Of a stretch of DNA of 64,000 nt, positions 37,279 through 45,761 are shown one piece after another. Below the pieces are notes generated by a model. The model worked only from the letters and a program-made list of their open reading frames with translations, had not been told where the DNA came from and made no database searches. Origin of the DNA: Vitreimonas flagellata (GTDB taxonomy: Bacteria > Pseudomonadota > Alphaproteobacteria > Caulobacterales > Aquidulcibacteraceae); assembly GCF_004634425.1 (NCBI RefSeq), contig NZ_SBJL01000002.1:806001-870000 (forward strand), given 5' to 3'. Every line of letters begins with the position of its first letter. Position 1 is the stretch's first letter. The position numbers and the translations under genes are program-made.

Positions 37279-38078
37279 GGCTCCCTCATGGACCGCGAAA
37301 TCCGAACCGGCAAGGCCAAGACGTGCGCCATCCTTGCGGGCGCGGACGCCGGAAATTGAAGCTCTCCGTGGAGAGCCGGGACGCGGTGAAATCGCGTCAG
37401 AAGATGCGCCGCGTGCACGGCGCGAAAAACGCGGTTTCACCGCGTCCCGTGATCTGATTTGCGTCGGCTCCGCTGCGGGCGTTCTTTCACACCAGAAAGA
37501 CGGATCGCCGACGGCGTGCGGGTCATTGAGTTCGCTATGATCCCGGTTCTTCCTCCCGCCGTTATCAGCGGGCCTCAACTCGCTTGCATTGCGCCGTCCA
37601 ACTTTCACGCGAAGCGGCTTTGCCTGCATCGCGCGATCGCTTGGGAAACACTGTCTCCGCATATCCGGCGAACGCCCTGGTTCGGCGCGGACACCCGCCT
37701 TGAAGCTGACGGAAGGCGCAGAAGCACAACGCGCTTCACGCTCGATCACATCGCCCGCGCGCTGGCTGAACTGGGCGCCGCCTGCTCTCCGGCGCGAACG
37801 ATGGGCGCAGTATCGCGCGGGTTGGGCGGGGGCGGATAGATTTTTGCGCGGCGCTTGATTTTGCTGGCGGGGCGGAGGCCTACGCGGCGATGGCGGAGGT
37901 TGAGGGCTTGCGGCTTGCGGCTATCGGCTGAGGGCAAGCGGCGGCTGGAAAAAACCAAGCATATGTCGCCGGAGCAACGGCGCGCCGAGGTGTTGCGCGC
38001 CTATACGGATAAGCCCATCCGCAAATGAACGAGTCCGGGTAAGCGCAAACCATCTGACGGCGGCGGCGAGAGCGTGCG
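37279..38078. other. 800-bp gap between dapB and dnaJ with hairpins and possible gene remnants
   Basis: No intact gene is supported. On the plus strand, three short frames in succession read like one frameshifted protein tail: ...WAQYRAGWAGADRFLRGA ending at 37858, then LDFAGGAEAYAAMAEVEG ending at 37930, then KRRLEKTKHMSPEQRRAEVL ending at 38028. The left third carries two adjacent hairpins (37361-37449). I see no dnaJ terminator with a T-run and no lysine-riboswitch architecture. Confidence 0.55.
37361..37449. other. Double-hairpin structured element upstream of dapB
   Basis: The first hairpin is GCTCTC-CGTG-GAGAGC at 37361-37376. The second is a perfect 15-bp inverted repeat (37377-37391 with 37435-37449) that encloses an inner hairpin GCGCCG-CGTGCA-CGGCGC at 37406-37423. 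Read on the minus strand it would lie in the dapB leader. Confidence 0.55.
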
Positions 38079-39242
38079 TCAGCGCACCAGCGGGTCGCCG
38101 TTGTCGAAGAATTTTTTGACGGTGTCGAAGAAGCCTTGGGTTTGCGGGTGGGCTTCTTCGCCGCAATCCTTGGCGAATTCTTCGAGCAGCTTGCGTTGCT
38201 TGGCGCTCAGATTCACCGGCGTTTCCACCAGCAATTCGACATGCAGATCGCCGCGCTCTTTCGAGCGCAGATGCGTCATGCCTTTGCCTTTGATGCGGAA
38301 GCGGCGGCCGGTTTGGGCGCCGGCGGGAATGGTGATCTTGGTGCGCTCGCCTTCGATGGTGGGGATTTCCATCTCGCCGCCGAGGGCGGCTTTGCACATC
38401 GGCGCGGGCGCGCGGCAATAGAGATCGGCGCCGTCGCGCTCGAACAGCGAATGCGGCTTCACCGAGAGGAAGAGATAGAGATCGCCGGGCGGGCCGTTGC
38501 GTAGACCTGAATCGCCTTCGCCGGAGAGGCGGATGCGTGTGCCGTCTTCAACGCCGGCCGGGATTTTGACCGAGAGCGTGCGCTCCTTCTGCGTGAGGCC
38601 GCGGCCGCCGCAGGATTTGCACGGTGTTTTGATGGCTTGGCCGCGACCGTGGCAAGCAGGGCAGGTGCGCACGATGCGGAACATGCCTTGGCTGGCGCGC
38701 ACTTGGCCGGCGCCGTTGCAGGTACGGCAGGTCTCGAGCGGGGCTTTGCCTTCGGAGCCTGTGCCGGCGCAGGGTTCGCAAGCTTGCGCGCGCGGCACGA
38801 CGATTTCGCGCTCCATACCTTTGAAGGCTTGTTCGAGCGTGATCTCGACGTCGTAGCGCAGGTCCGCGCCGCGTTCGGGGCCGTTGCGGGGCCCACGTCC
38901 GCCGCCGCCGCGCGCGAACATGTCCTCGAAGCCGCCGCCGAAGATCTCGTTGAAGATGTCGGAGAAGTCGTTGAAGCCGGCGGCGCCCGGGCCGAAGCCT
39001 GGACCACCGCCGACATCGAAGGTTTTGCCGAAACGATCGTATTGGGCGCGCTTCTCAGGATCGGAGAGGACGGAATACGCCTCGCCGATTTCCTTGAACT
39101 TGTCCTCGGAGACCTTGCAGCCCGGATTTTGGTCCGGGTGCAATTTCATCGCGAGCTTGCGGAAGGCCGACTTGATCGTCGCCGCATCCGCGTCCCGCGC
39201 AACGCCGAGGATTTCGTAATAATCGCGAGTAGCGGCGGTCAT
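38079..39242 (-). CDS. dnaJ: Molecular chaperone DnaJ
   Basis: This 387-residue Hsp40 has the J domain with HPD (KLHPDQNPG), a Gly/Phe-rich linker, four zinc-finger CxxCxGxG repeats (CEPCAGTG, CRTCNGAG, CPACHGRG, CKSCGGRG) and the C-terminal substrate domains. It stimulates DnaK ATPase activity. It lies 41 nt downstream of dnaK in the same orientation. Confidence 0.97.
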   Translation of the reverse strand: MTAATRDYYEILGVARDADAATIKSAFRKLAMKLHPDQNPGCKVSEDKFKEIGEAYSVLSDPEKRAQYDRFGKTFDVGGGPGFGPGAAGFNDFSDIFNEIFGGGFEDMFARGGGGRGPRNGPERGADLRYDVEITLEQAFKGMEREIVVPRAQACEPCAGTGSEGKAPLETCRTCNGAGQVRASQGMFRIVRTCPACHGRGQAIKTPCKSCGGRGLTQKERTLSVKIPAGVEDGTRIRLSGEGDSGLRNGPPGDLYLFLSVKPHSLFERDGADLYCRAPAPMCKAALGGEMEIPTIEGERTKITIPAGAQTGRRFRIKGKGMTHLRSKERGDLHVELLVETPVNLSAKQRKLLEEFAKDCGEEAHPQTQGFFDTVKKFFDNGDPLVR

Positions 39243-39283
39243 ACGATTTTACCTGCACGCACGATCATGTTCGGCCCCGACCC

Positions 39284-41191
39284 TTACGAGTTCTTCTTGC
39301 CGTCGACTTCTTCGAAGTCGGCGTCGACAACGCCGTCTTCGTTTTGCGCGCCGCCAGCGCCCGGGCCTTCGCCGCCGGGGCCCGCGCCGCCATAGAGCGC
39401 TTCACCGATCTTCATCGACGCTTGTACCAAAGCTTGCGTCTTGGCGGCGATGTCGCTGGTGTTGTCGCTTTCGAGCGAGGTCTTGAGTGCGGCGATTGCG
39501 TTCTCGATCGCGGTCTTGTCGCCGGCCGGGATCTTGTCGCCGTTTTCTTGCAGCTGCTTTTCGGTGGCGTGGACCAGGGCCTCGCCTTGGTTCTTGGCTT
39601 CCGCGAGTTCACGGCGCGACTTGTCTTCGCCCGCGTGCTCTTCGGCTTCCTTGACCATGCGCTGGATGTCGCTTTCGGACAGACCGCCCGACGGCTGGAT
39701 GCGCATGCTTTGTTCTTTGTTGGTCGCCTTATCCTTGGCGCTGACCGAGACGATGCCGTTGGCGTCGATGTCGAACGTGACTTCGACTTGCGGCAGGCCG
39801 CGCGGAGCAGGGGGGATGCCGACCAGGTCGAACTGGCCGAGCGCGCGGTTGTCCGCCGCCATTTCGCGCTCGCCTTGGAAGACACGGATGGTCACGGCCT
39901 GCTGGTTATCTTCGGCGGTCGAGAAGATTTGGCTCTTCTTGGTCGGGATCGTGGTGTTGCGTTCGATCAGGCGCGTGAACACGCCGCCGAGCGTTTCGAT
40001 GCCGAGCGAGAGCGGGGTGACGTCGAGCAGCACGACGTTCTTCACGTCGCCTTGCAACACGCCGGCTTGGATCGCGGCGCCCACGGCCACGACTTCATCC
40101 GGGTTGACGCCCTTGTGCGGTTCGCGACCGAAGAATTCCTTCACGATCTGCTGGATCTTCGGCATGCGCGTCATGCCGCCGACGAGCACGACTTCCTTGA
40201 TGTCGTTGGCGGTGAGGCCAGCGTCTTTCAGCGCGGCCTTGCAGGGGCCGAGCGTGCGTTGCACGAGATCCTCGACCAAGCTCTCATACTTGGCGCGCGT
40301 GATCTTCATGTTGAGGTGGAGCGGATTGCGGTTCGAATCCATGCTGATGAACGGCACGGAGACATCGAACTCGGTGCGGCTCGACAGCTCTTTCTTCGCT
40401 TGCTCGGCCACTTCCTTGAGGCGTTGCAGCGCGAGCTTGTCTTGGCGCAGGTCGACGCCGTTCTGCTTTTTGAACTCGTCCGCGAGGTAATTCAGGATGC
40501 GAATGTCGAAGTCTTCACCGCCGAGGAAGGTGTCGCCGTTGGTGGAGCGAACTTCGAACACGCCGTCGCCGATCTCCAAGATCGAGACGTCGAACGTGCC
40601 GCCGCCGAGGTCGTACACGGCGATGGTTTTGGATTCGGTGGTCTTGTCCAAGCCGTAGGCGAGGGCGGCCGCCGTCGGCTCGTTAATGATGCGCAGCACT
40701 TCGAGACCGGCGATGCGGCCGGCGTCCTTGGTGGCTTGGCGTTGCGCGTCGTTGAAATAGGCGGGCACCGTGATGACGGCCTGCGTCACCGGCTCACCGA
40801 GATAATCCTCGGCCGTCTGCTTCATCTTCTGCAGCACGAAGGCGGAGATTTCGGACGGCGCGTATTGCTTGTCGCGGCCTTCGATCCAGGCGTCGCCGTT
40901 CGGGCCTTTGACGATCTTGTATGGGACGAGCTCCGCGTCCTTCTTGGAAATCGGGTCGTCGTAAGAGCGGCCGATCAGGCGCTTCACGGCGTAATAGGTG
41001 TGGGTCGGGTTGGTGATGGCTTGGCGCGCGGCCTGAATGCCGATCAGACGCTCGCCGCTCTCAGCAAACGCCACCACGGACGGGGTGGTGTTGGCGCCTT
41101 CGGCGTTCACGATCACCTTGGGCGTGGAACCTTCCATCACGGCCACGCACGAATTCGTCGTGCCCAAGTCGATCCCGATTACTTTACCCAT
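39284..41191 (-). CDS. dnaK: Molecular chaperone DnaK
   Basis: This 635-residue Hsp70 has the ATPase N-terminus [35 protein letters not shown] and the linker [17 protein letters not shown], followed by substrate-binding and lid domains. It is cotranscribed with dnaJ. Its cochaperones grpE and regulator hrcA lie about 7 kb to the right. Confidence 0.98.
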   Translation of the reverse strand: MGKVIGIDLGTTNSCVAVMEGSTPKVIVNAEGANTTPSVVAFAESGERLIGIQAARQAITNPTHTYYAVKRLIGRSYDDPISKKDAELVPYKIVKGPNGDAWIEGRDKQYAPSEISAFVLQKMKQTAEDYLGEPVTQAVITVPAYFNDAQRQATKDAGRIAGLEVLRIINEPTAAALAYGLDKTTESKTIAVYDLGGGTFDVSILEIGDGVFEVRSTNGDTFLGGEDFDIRILNYLADEFKKQNGVDLRQDKLALQRLKEVAEQAKKELSSRTEFDVSVPFISMDSNRNPLHLNMKITRAKYESLVEDLVQRTLGPCKAALKDAGLTANDIKEVVLVGGMTRMPKIQQIVKEFFGREPHKGVNPDEVVAVGAAIQAGVLQGDVKNVVLLDVTPLSLGIETLGGVFTRLIERNTTIPTKKSQIFSTAEDNQQAVTIRVFQGEREMAADNRALGQFDLVGIPPAPRGLPQVEVTFDIDANGIVSVSAKDKATNKEQSMRIQPSGGLSESDIQRMVKEAEEHAGEDKSRRELAEAKNQGEALVHATEKQLQENGDKIPAGDKTAIENAIAALKTSLESDNTSDIAAKTQALVQASMKIGEALYGGAGPGGEGPGAGGAQNEDGVVDADFEEVDGKKNS

Positions 41192-41498
41192 CTCTCTTCC
41201 TCATTCCTTTCAGCAGCGTGGCTTCGTTTCACGGACCCAAATAGGCGTCCCCGAAGCGCGCGTCCTGTGTCTTCTCAGTTCCGATTGACCGACCCATCGC
41301 CCCCTCAAGCTTTAGGTCGTTCGTTTCCCGGTTCATGTGGTGTATCGCCCACATGGTGCAAGAGTTTCGGGAGCGACTATCCGCATTCGCCGCAGGGAAA
41401 TAGGGCTAAGGCCGCCGCCGCTCGATCCTGCTCAAGGTTTGAGGGGAACAAAAAAGAAACCGAATAGCTAGATAGGGGCAGGAGCCCCGGTAAACAGC
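41192..41498. promoter_or_regulatory. dnaK/alkB divergent promoter region with a possible sigma-32 promoter and a palindrome
   Basis: On the minus strand CTTGCA (41357-41362) is followed after 14 nt by CACCACAT (41335-41342), a partial match to the sigma-32 pattern CTTGAA-N14-CCCCATNT. An inverted repeat CATGTGG-N8-CCACATG (41334-41355) overlaps it. No CIRCE element is present. The remaining sequence shows nothing else recognisable. Confidence 0.4.
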
Positions 41499-42131
41499 AT
41501 GACCCGCCCCGCCTCCGACCTTGATGGTTTCCGCCTCTGGCCCGGCCTTTTGGATCGGGTCGAGCAGGAAGCGTTGCGCGACGCGGTGTTTCAGCGCCTT
41601 CGGGCAGGGCCGCTCTACATTCCGCGCATGCCGAAATCGGGTCTGCCGATGCGCGTACGGATGACCAATTTTGGGTCGCTCGGTTGGGTGACCGACAAAG
41701 AGCGGGGCTATCGCTACCAGGAAACGCATCCCGAAACAGGCAAGCCCTGGCCCGACATGCCGGAGAAGGTGCTGGAGCTTTGGGCGAAATATTCGGCGTA
41801 CGACGCGCTGCCCGAAGCGTGCCTTGTGAACTATTACGAAGGCGACGCGCGCATGGGGCTACATGTCGATAGCGATGAACAGGCGTGGGACGCGCCGGTG
41901 CTGTCGATCTCGCTGGGTGACACGGCGCTGTTTCGCATCGGCGGCGCGCTGCGCTCCGATCCGACGCGCAGTGTGCGCCTAGCGTCAGGCGATGTGTGCT
42001 TGCTCGGCGGCGCTGCGCGACGTGCGTATCATGGCGTCGATCGCATCATGAACGGCACGTCGCGGCTCATCCCGAAAGGGGGGCGGATCAATTTGACGGT
42101 GCGGCGGGTGACGGTTCCGCAGCCGGCGTAG
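41499..42131 (+). CDS. alkB: AlkB-type 2-oxoglutarate/Fe(II) dioxygenase
   Basis: This 210-residue protein has the AlkB fold signatures: NYYEGDARMGLHVDSDE with the HxD iron ligands (HVD), a distal His in RRAYHGVDRI, and the C-terminal RINLTVRRV (family RxNxTxR, 2-oxoglutarate and substrate contact). AlkB repairs 1-methyladenine and 3-methylcytosine by oxidative demethylation. It is divergent from dnaK. Its last 44 nt overlap the convergent M48 protease gene. Confidence 0.9.
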   Translation: MTRPASDLDGFRLWPGLLDRVEQEALRDAVFQRLRAGPLYIPRMPKSGLPMRVRMTNFGSLGWVTDKERGYRYQETHPETGKPWPDMPEKVLELWAKYSAYDALPEACLVNYYEGDARMGLHVDSDEQAWDAPVLSISLGDTALFRIGGALRSDPTRSVRLASGDVCLLGGAARRAYHGVDRIMNGTSRLIPKGGRINLTVRRVTVPQPA

Positions 42132-43449
42132 CAGCGGCGGCTTCGCGATCCCGCACAAAGTCAGGAACCCAACCTTCCGGCGGCCCGCCCGGGGAGGGCG
42201 CCAAGCGTCCCGCTTGGATTTCGTGCGCCTTCCACACCATCGCATTGTGCACGCGATTCCAGCCTGACGGGTGATCGTAGAAGAACCATTCCTCGACCGC
42301 GCTCGGCTCCATCTTGCGATATTCGGAGAGCAGCACCGCCGCTTCGGCGAAGCCATCTGGTTCGCGCGCCACGTTGAGCCCGAACATGTCGGCCTGTTGC
42401 TCGTGGAAGTACGTGATGTTGCGCTGAAGCGGCGTGGTGACGAGGCCGGTGAGCGCGATAATCAACAGGAAGAGCGGCAAGCCTGCGGGATCGGAAATAT
42501 CGCGAATGCCCCAACGCTCGTTCTTCGCGAGGGCGCGGAATCCGTATTGCACGGTCGCGAACGTGATCACGATCAGTCCGATCATCATGGCCATGATCGA
42601 ATAGAGGTGACCGAGCACATAATGGCCGATCTCGTGGCCCATCACGGCGCGCACGGCTTCCGGGCTGCCGCGTTCGATCAATGTATCGGCGAGCGAAATG
42701 CGCGTGGTGCCGAACATGCCTGAGACGTTGGCGCTGATCGAATTGGTTTGGCGCGAGCGGTCATAGACATAGACGTTGTCGGCGGGCACGCCGTTGGCCT
42801 GCGCCATTGCGATGATGCTGTCGCGCAGCTCGCCTTGCTCCATTTCCGTGTAGGTGTTGAAGAGCGGCGAAATGAACACCGGGGCCACCATCACCATGAG
42901 TGCTGCGAAAACGATCGAAACAACAGAGCCCCAAATCCACCACGTGTTTCGCGCGGCGCGAATGATGATGTAGAGAATGGCGAGAAAGATCGAGCCGATC
43001 AGCAGGCCGATGCCGGCGCCGATCATCTGCTCGCCGAACCATTCGCCGAAGGTCTGCGTCGAGAGCCCGTATTCGTGCTCGCGCACGAAGCCCACGTAAT
43101 AGGTGAAAGGGAAGCTCACGATCGTCGAGATCAGATTGACCACGAACGCGACGCCAAGGGCCACGAGCGGAAACCATTTCACGGTTTTCTCGAGCCACTC
43201 GCGCACGCCGCGCGCCCAGCCGAGTACAAGCAATCCGCCCGCGATCAGGATCGAGAGCGCTGTGCCGGCGAAGTCGATAAGATAGCCGCCCTCGAAATAT
43301 GAGTTCGAGCGCGCGGTGGCCTCCGGGCCGAGCGTATTGAGCCAGGCGTGGGTCGCGAGCTCGGGATCGAAGGGCAGGGGAGTTGCCGCCCAGGCCGATC
43401 CCGCAAGTGCGAATGCCGCCGCGAACGCAGCAAATCCAAGTGCGCGCAT
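42088..43449 (-). CDS. M48-family (Ste24/CAAX-type) membrane metalloprotease
   Basis: This 453-residue protein has a signal peptide (MRALGFAAFAAAFALAGSAWA), several membrane helices, and the zinc motif GHEIGHYVLGHLY (HExxH) with a distal Glu in the EQQADMFGLNVA segment. It resembles Ste24-like CAAX endopeptidases found in bacteria, likely membrane protein quality control. The ATG at 43449 begins the signal peptide and was preferred over an upstream codon. Confidence 0.9.
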   Translation of the reverse strand: MRALGFAAFAAAFALAGSAWAATPLPFDPELATHAWLNTLGPEATARSNSYFEGGYLIDFAGTALSILIAGGLLVLGWARGVREWLEKTVKWFPLVALGVAFVVNLISTIVSFPFTYYVGFVREHEYGLSTQTFGEWFGEQMIGAGIGLLIGSIFLAILYIIIRAARNTWWIWGSVVSIVFAALMVMVAPVFISPLFNTYTEMEQGELRDSIIAMAQANGVPADNVYVYDRSRQTNSISANVSGMFGTTRISLADTLIERGSPEAVRAVMGHEIGHYVLGHLYSIMAMMIGLIVITFATVQYGFRALAKNERWGIRDISDPAGLPLFLLIIALTGLVTTPLQRNITYFHEQQADMFGLNVAREPDGFAEAAVLLSEYRKMEPSAVEEWFFYDHPSGWNRVHNAMVWKAHEIQAGRLAPSPGGPPEGWVPDFVRDREAAAATPAAEPSPAAPSN

Positions 43450-43543
43450 TGATGTCCCCCAAATTCCTCTGGCCGCGAGCCTGAACCCGAACCATGTATC
43501 TCCGCAAGGGGATGCGCGACGGGCGCGACCGAGGGAGAGATTT

Positions 43544-44419
43544 ATGCGTCTAGACACGCCGGAAGGTAATTTGCCGCCGACGCGCCGTTCGATGGCGGCG
43601 TCCTTGTTCTTTGCGGGTTACGCGACGGCCGCGGTGTCGTCGTGCGCCTCGCCTGTGACGACGCCGAGTGACGAGTTGATCGTCGAAGATGTGCATATCA
43701 CTGGCGCGGGCGGTTACAGCTTGCCGGCTTATGTGGCGCGCCCGGCCGGGCGCGGGCGCCACCCGTGCGTGATCGTCGTGAATGAGATTTTCGGCATCCA
43801 CGATTACATCAAGGATGTTTGCCGTCGTTTCGCGCGCGAAGGATACGTCGCGATCGCGCCGGACTATTTCGATCGCGCCGGCGATCCCGCGCCGATGACG
43901 GACTTCCAACAAATCCTCGCCATCGTCGGCACGGCCAATCACGAGCAGGTCATGGCCGACACGGAAGGCGCGATCAATTGGCTCAAGGCGCAGAGCTTCG
44001 CGCGCAATGCGATCGGCATCACCGGCTTTTGCTGGGGCGGCACCGTCGTGTGGATGGCGTCCGCGCGCTTCCCTGACATCAAAGCGGGCGTGGCTTGGTA
44101 TGGCCGCGTCGTGAAGCCGGCGGCGGGGCGTTGGGGCGCGGATGAAGACCGCCCGTGGCCGTATGATATTGGCGGCACGCTGCACACGCCGGTGCTTGGT
44201 CTCTATGCGGAGAACGACAACGGCATTCCGTTGGAAAGCGTTGAGCAGATGCGCGCTTCGTTGCAAGCGGCGGACAATCCGTCGAGCTCGCAGATCATCG
44301 TCTATCCCGGCGTGCAGCATGGCTTTCACGCTGATTATCGCGAGAGCTACAATGCGGAAGCGGCGGCGGATGGGTGGGCGCGTTGCCTTGCGTGGTTCCG
44401 CGCGAATGGCGTCGGCTAG
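43544..44419 (+). CDS. Secreted dienelactone hydrolase family protein
   Basis: This 291-residue alpha/beta hydrolase has an N-terminal export segment, TRRSMAASLFFAGYATAAVSS, with a twin-arginine and a possible lipobox cysteine (SSC-ASP). The nucleophile elbow is GFCWGG; the acid and His are in YAENDNGIPLESVEQ and QHGFHADY. It is divergent from the M48 protease gene. Start at 43544 follows GGGAGA. A strong terminator follows at 44464. Confidence 0.87.
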   Translation: MRLDTPEGNLPPTRRSMAASLFFAGYATAAVSSCASPVTTPSDELIVEDVHITGAGGYSLPAYVARPAGRGRHPCVIVVNEIFGIHDYIKDVCRRFAREGYVAIAPDYFDRAGDPAPMTDFQQILAIVGTANHEQVMADTEGAINWLKAQSFARNAIGITGFCWGGTVVWMASARFPDIKAGVAWYGRVVKPAAGRWGADEDRPWPYDIGGTLHTPVLGLYAENDNGIPLESVEQMRASLQAADNPSSSQIIVYPGVQHGFHADYRESYNAEAAADGWARCLAWFRANGVG

Positions 44420-44463
44420 ACGTCCGTCAATTGCCAAAAACGCATTTGCGTGTTAGATAAGAG

Positions 44464-44494
44464 AAATCGCGCCGCATCCCCGGCGCGATTTTTT
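44464..44494 (+). terminator. Rho-independent terminator after the dienelactone hydrolase gene
   Basis: A perfect 11-bp stem (AAATCGCGCCG at 44464-44474 with its complement at 44481-44491) and a 6-nt loop are followed by a T-run to 44494. Confidence 0.85.
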
Positions 44495-44623
44495 CGACCT
44501 CTGTATCGCTCCATCCAATGCTGACGCCCGCGCCTGTCGCGCGCGCCGTTGCGATCGCGCGGACTCTGGCCGTTTCTGTATTGTCATCACTCGCAATGGG
44601 CCGTTCGGCCTAGGAGACTGCGC

Positions 44624-45688
44624 ATGCGTTATCGCAAACTCGGCCGCACAGGCCTCGCCGTATCTGAAATTTGCCTCGGCACCATGACGTTTGGCGGCGA
44701 CGGCTTTTGGAAGGTCATCGGCGCGTTGGAGCAGGAAACCTGCACGAAGCTGACGAAAGCGGCGTTCGATCGGGGCGTCACCTTCATCGACACGGCGGAC
44801 ATCTATTCCAACGGCTTGTCCGAAACCGTGTTGGGCGAGGCGATCAAGGATTTGCCGCGCGACGAATTGGTGATCGCAACAAAAGTGTTCGGCCGGATGG
44901 GCGCGTATGGCGGCGCGGATACGCCCGAGGCGCAACGGCGCGCGAAAAACGCCAATCTCTGGGGCTTGGGCCGCAAGCACATCTTCGAAGCGATCGATGC
45001 GAGCTTGGAGCGACTGCAACTCGATTATATCGATCTCTACCAGGTGCATGCCTTCGATCCGGCGACGCCGATCGAGGAAACATTGGAAGCGCTAGATGAA
45101 GTCGTGGCCTCGGGGAGGGCGCGTTATATCGGGCTCTGCAATTTCGCGGCGTGGCAGATCGCCAAGGCGCTGGGCGTTTCAGAGCGCAACGGCCTGGCGC
45201 GATTTGAATCGCTGCAAATGTATTATTCGATCGCAGGCCGAGACCTGGAGCGCGAAGTCGTACCGCTCGCGCAAAGCGAAGAGCTGGCAATCTTGCCTTG
45301 GAGCCCGCTCGCGGGCGGCTTCCTCTCCGGCAAATTCACGCGCGACAATGCCGGCCCGAACGATGCGCGCCGCACGGCGTTCGATTTCCCGCCGGTCGAC
45401 AAGGACAAGGCCTACGACATTATCGATGTGATGAAGCAGCTCGGCGACGCGCGCGGCGTGTCGGTCGCGCAAATCGCGCTCGCGTGGCTCTTGCACCAAA
45501 CACACGTCACAAGCGTGATCATCGGCGCCAAGAACGAAGAGCAACTCGCCGACAATCTGGCTGCAACGCGGGTTGAGCTGTCGAGCGATGACCTCGCGCG
45601 GCTGGATGAGGTGTCGAAGCTGAAGCCGGAATATCCGGGCTGGATGCTGGAACGTCAGGGCGCGGAACGTCTGGCCGGCCTGAGCTAA
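44624..45688 (+). CDS. Aldo/keto reductase
   Basis: This 354-residue NADPH-dependent oxidoreductase has the AKR catalytic tetrad visible: Asp and Tyr in FIDTADIYSNG, Lys in VIATKVFG and His in DLYQVHAFD. The cofactor region SVIIGAKNEEQLADNL is present. Substrate unknown; it resembles YajO/Tas-like enzymes. GGAG lies 7 nt before the ATG at 44624. Confidence 0.92.
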   Translation: MRYRKLGRTGLAVSEICLGTMTFGGDGFWKVIGALEQETCTKLTKAAFDRGVTFIDTADIYSNGLSETVLGEAIKDLPRDELVIATKVFGRMGAYGGADTPEAQRRAKNANLWGLGRKHIFEAIDASLERLQLDYIDLYQVHAFDPATPIEETLEALDEVVASGRARYIGLCNFAAWQIAKALGVSERNGLARFESLQMYYSIAGRDLEREVVPLAQSEELAILPWSPLAGGFLSGKFTRDNAGPNDARRTAFDFPPVDKDKAYDIIDVMKQLGDARGVSVAQIALAWLLHQTHVTSVIIGAKNEEQLADNLAATRVELSSDDLARLDEVSKLKPEYPGWMLERQGAERLAGLS

Positions 45689-45701
45689 GGCGCAGAGAAA
45701 A

Positions 45702-45729
45702 GCGGCGGCGCTCTTGCCAGCGCCGCCGC
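45702..45729. terminator. GC-rich hairpin between the convergent reductase and PPC-repeat genes
   Basis: GCGGCGGCGCT (45702-45712) pairs perfectly with its complement at 45719-45729 across a 6-nt loop. It follows the reductase stop by 13 nt. There is no T-run, so efficiency is uncertain. Confidence 0.5.
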
Positions 45730-45761
45730 CATCGCGTGCGTCCCCCGGACCCCAGGTCCTG

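Noticed and set aside
37361-37449. Lysine riboswitch in the dapB leader
   Set aside because: The element is about 90 nt; lysine riboswitches need around 170-180 nt with five helices, and none are drawn here.
37746-37958. Minus-strand frame in the dapB/dnaJ gap as a small gene
   Set aside because: Basic, low-complexity composition, no ribosome-binding site and no conserved motif.
40330-40340. GGTTCGAATCC, the T-arm motif of tRNAs
   Set aside because: It lies in frame inside dnaK and no acceptor stem, D-arm or anticodon arm can be drawn around it.
39344-41467. Long open frame antisense to dnaK (707 codons)
   Set aside because: It mirrors the codon structure of dnaK in a GC-rich genome; the protein is Arg/Asp/Val-rich without domain motifs.
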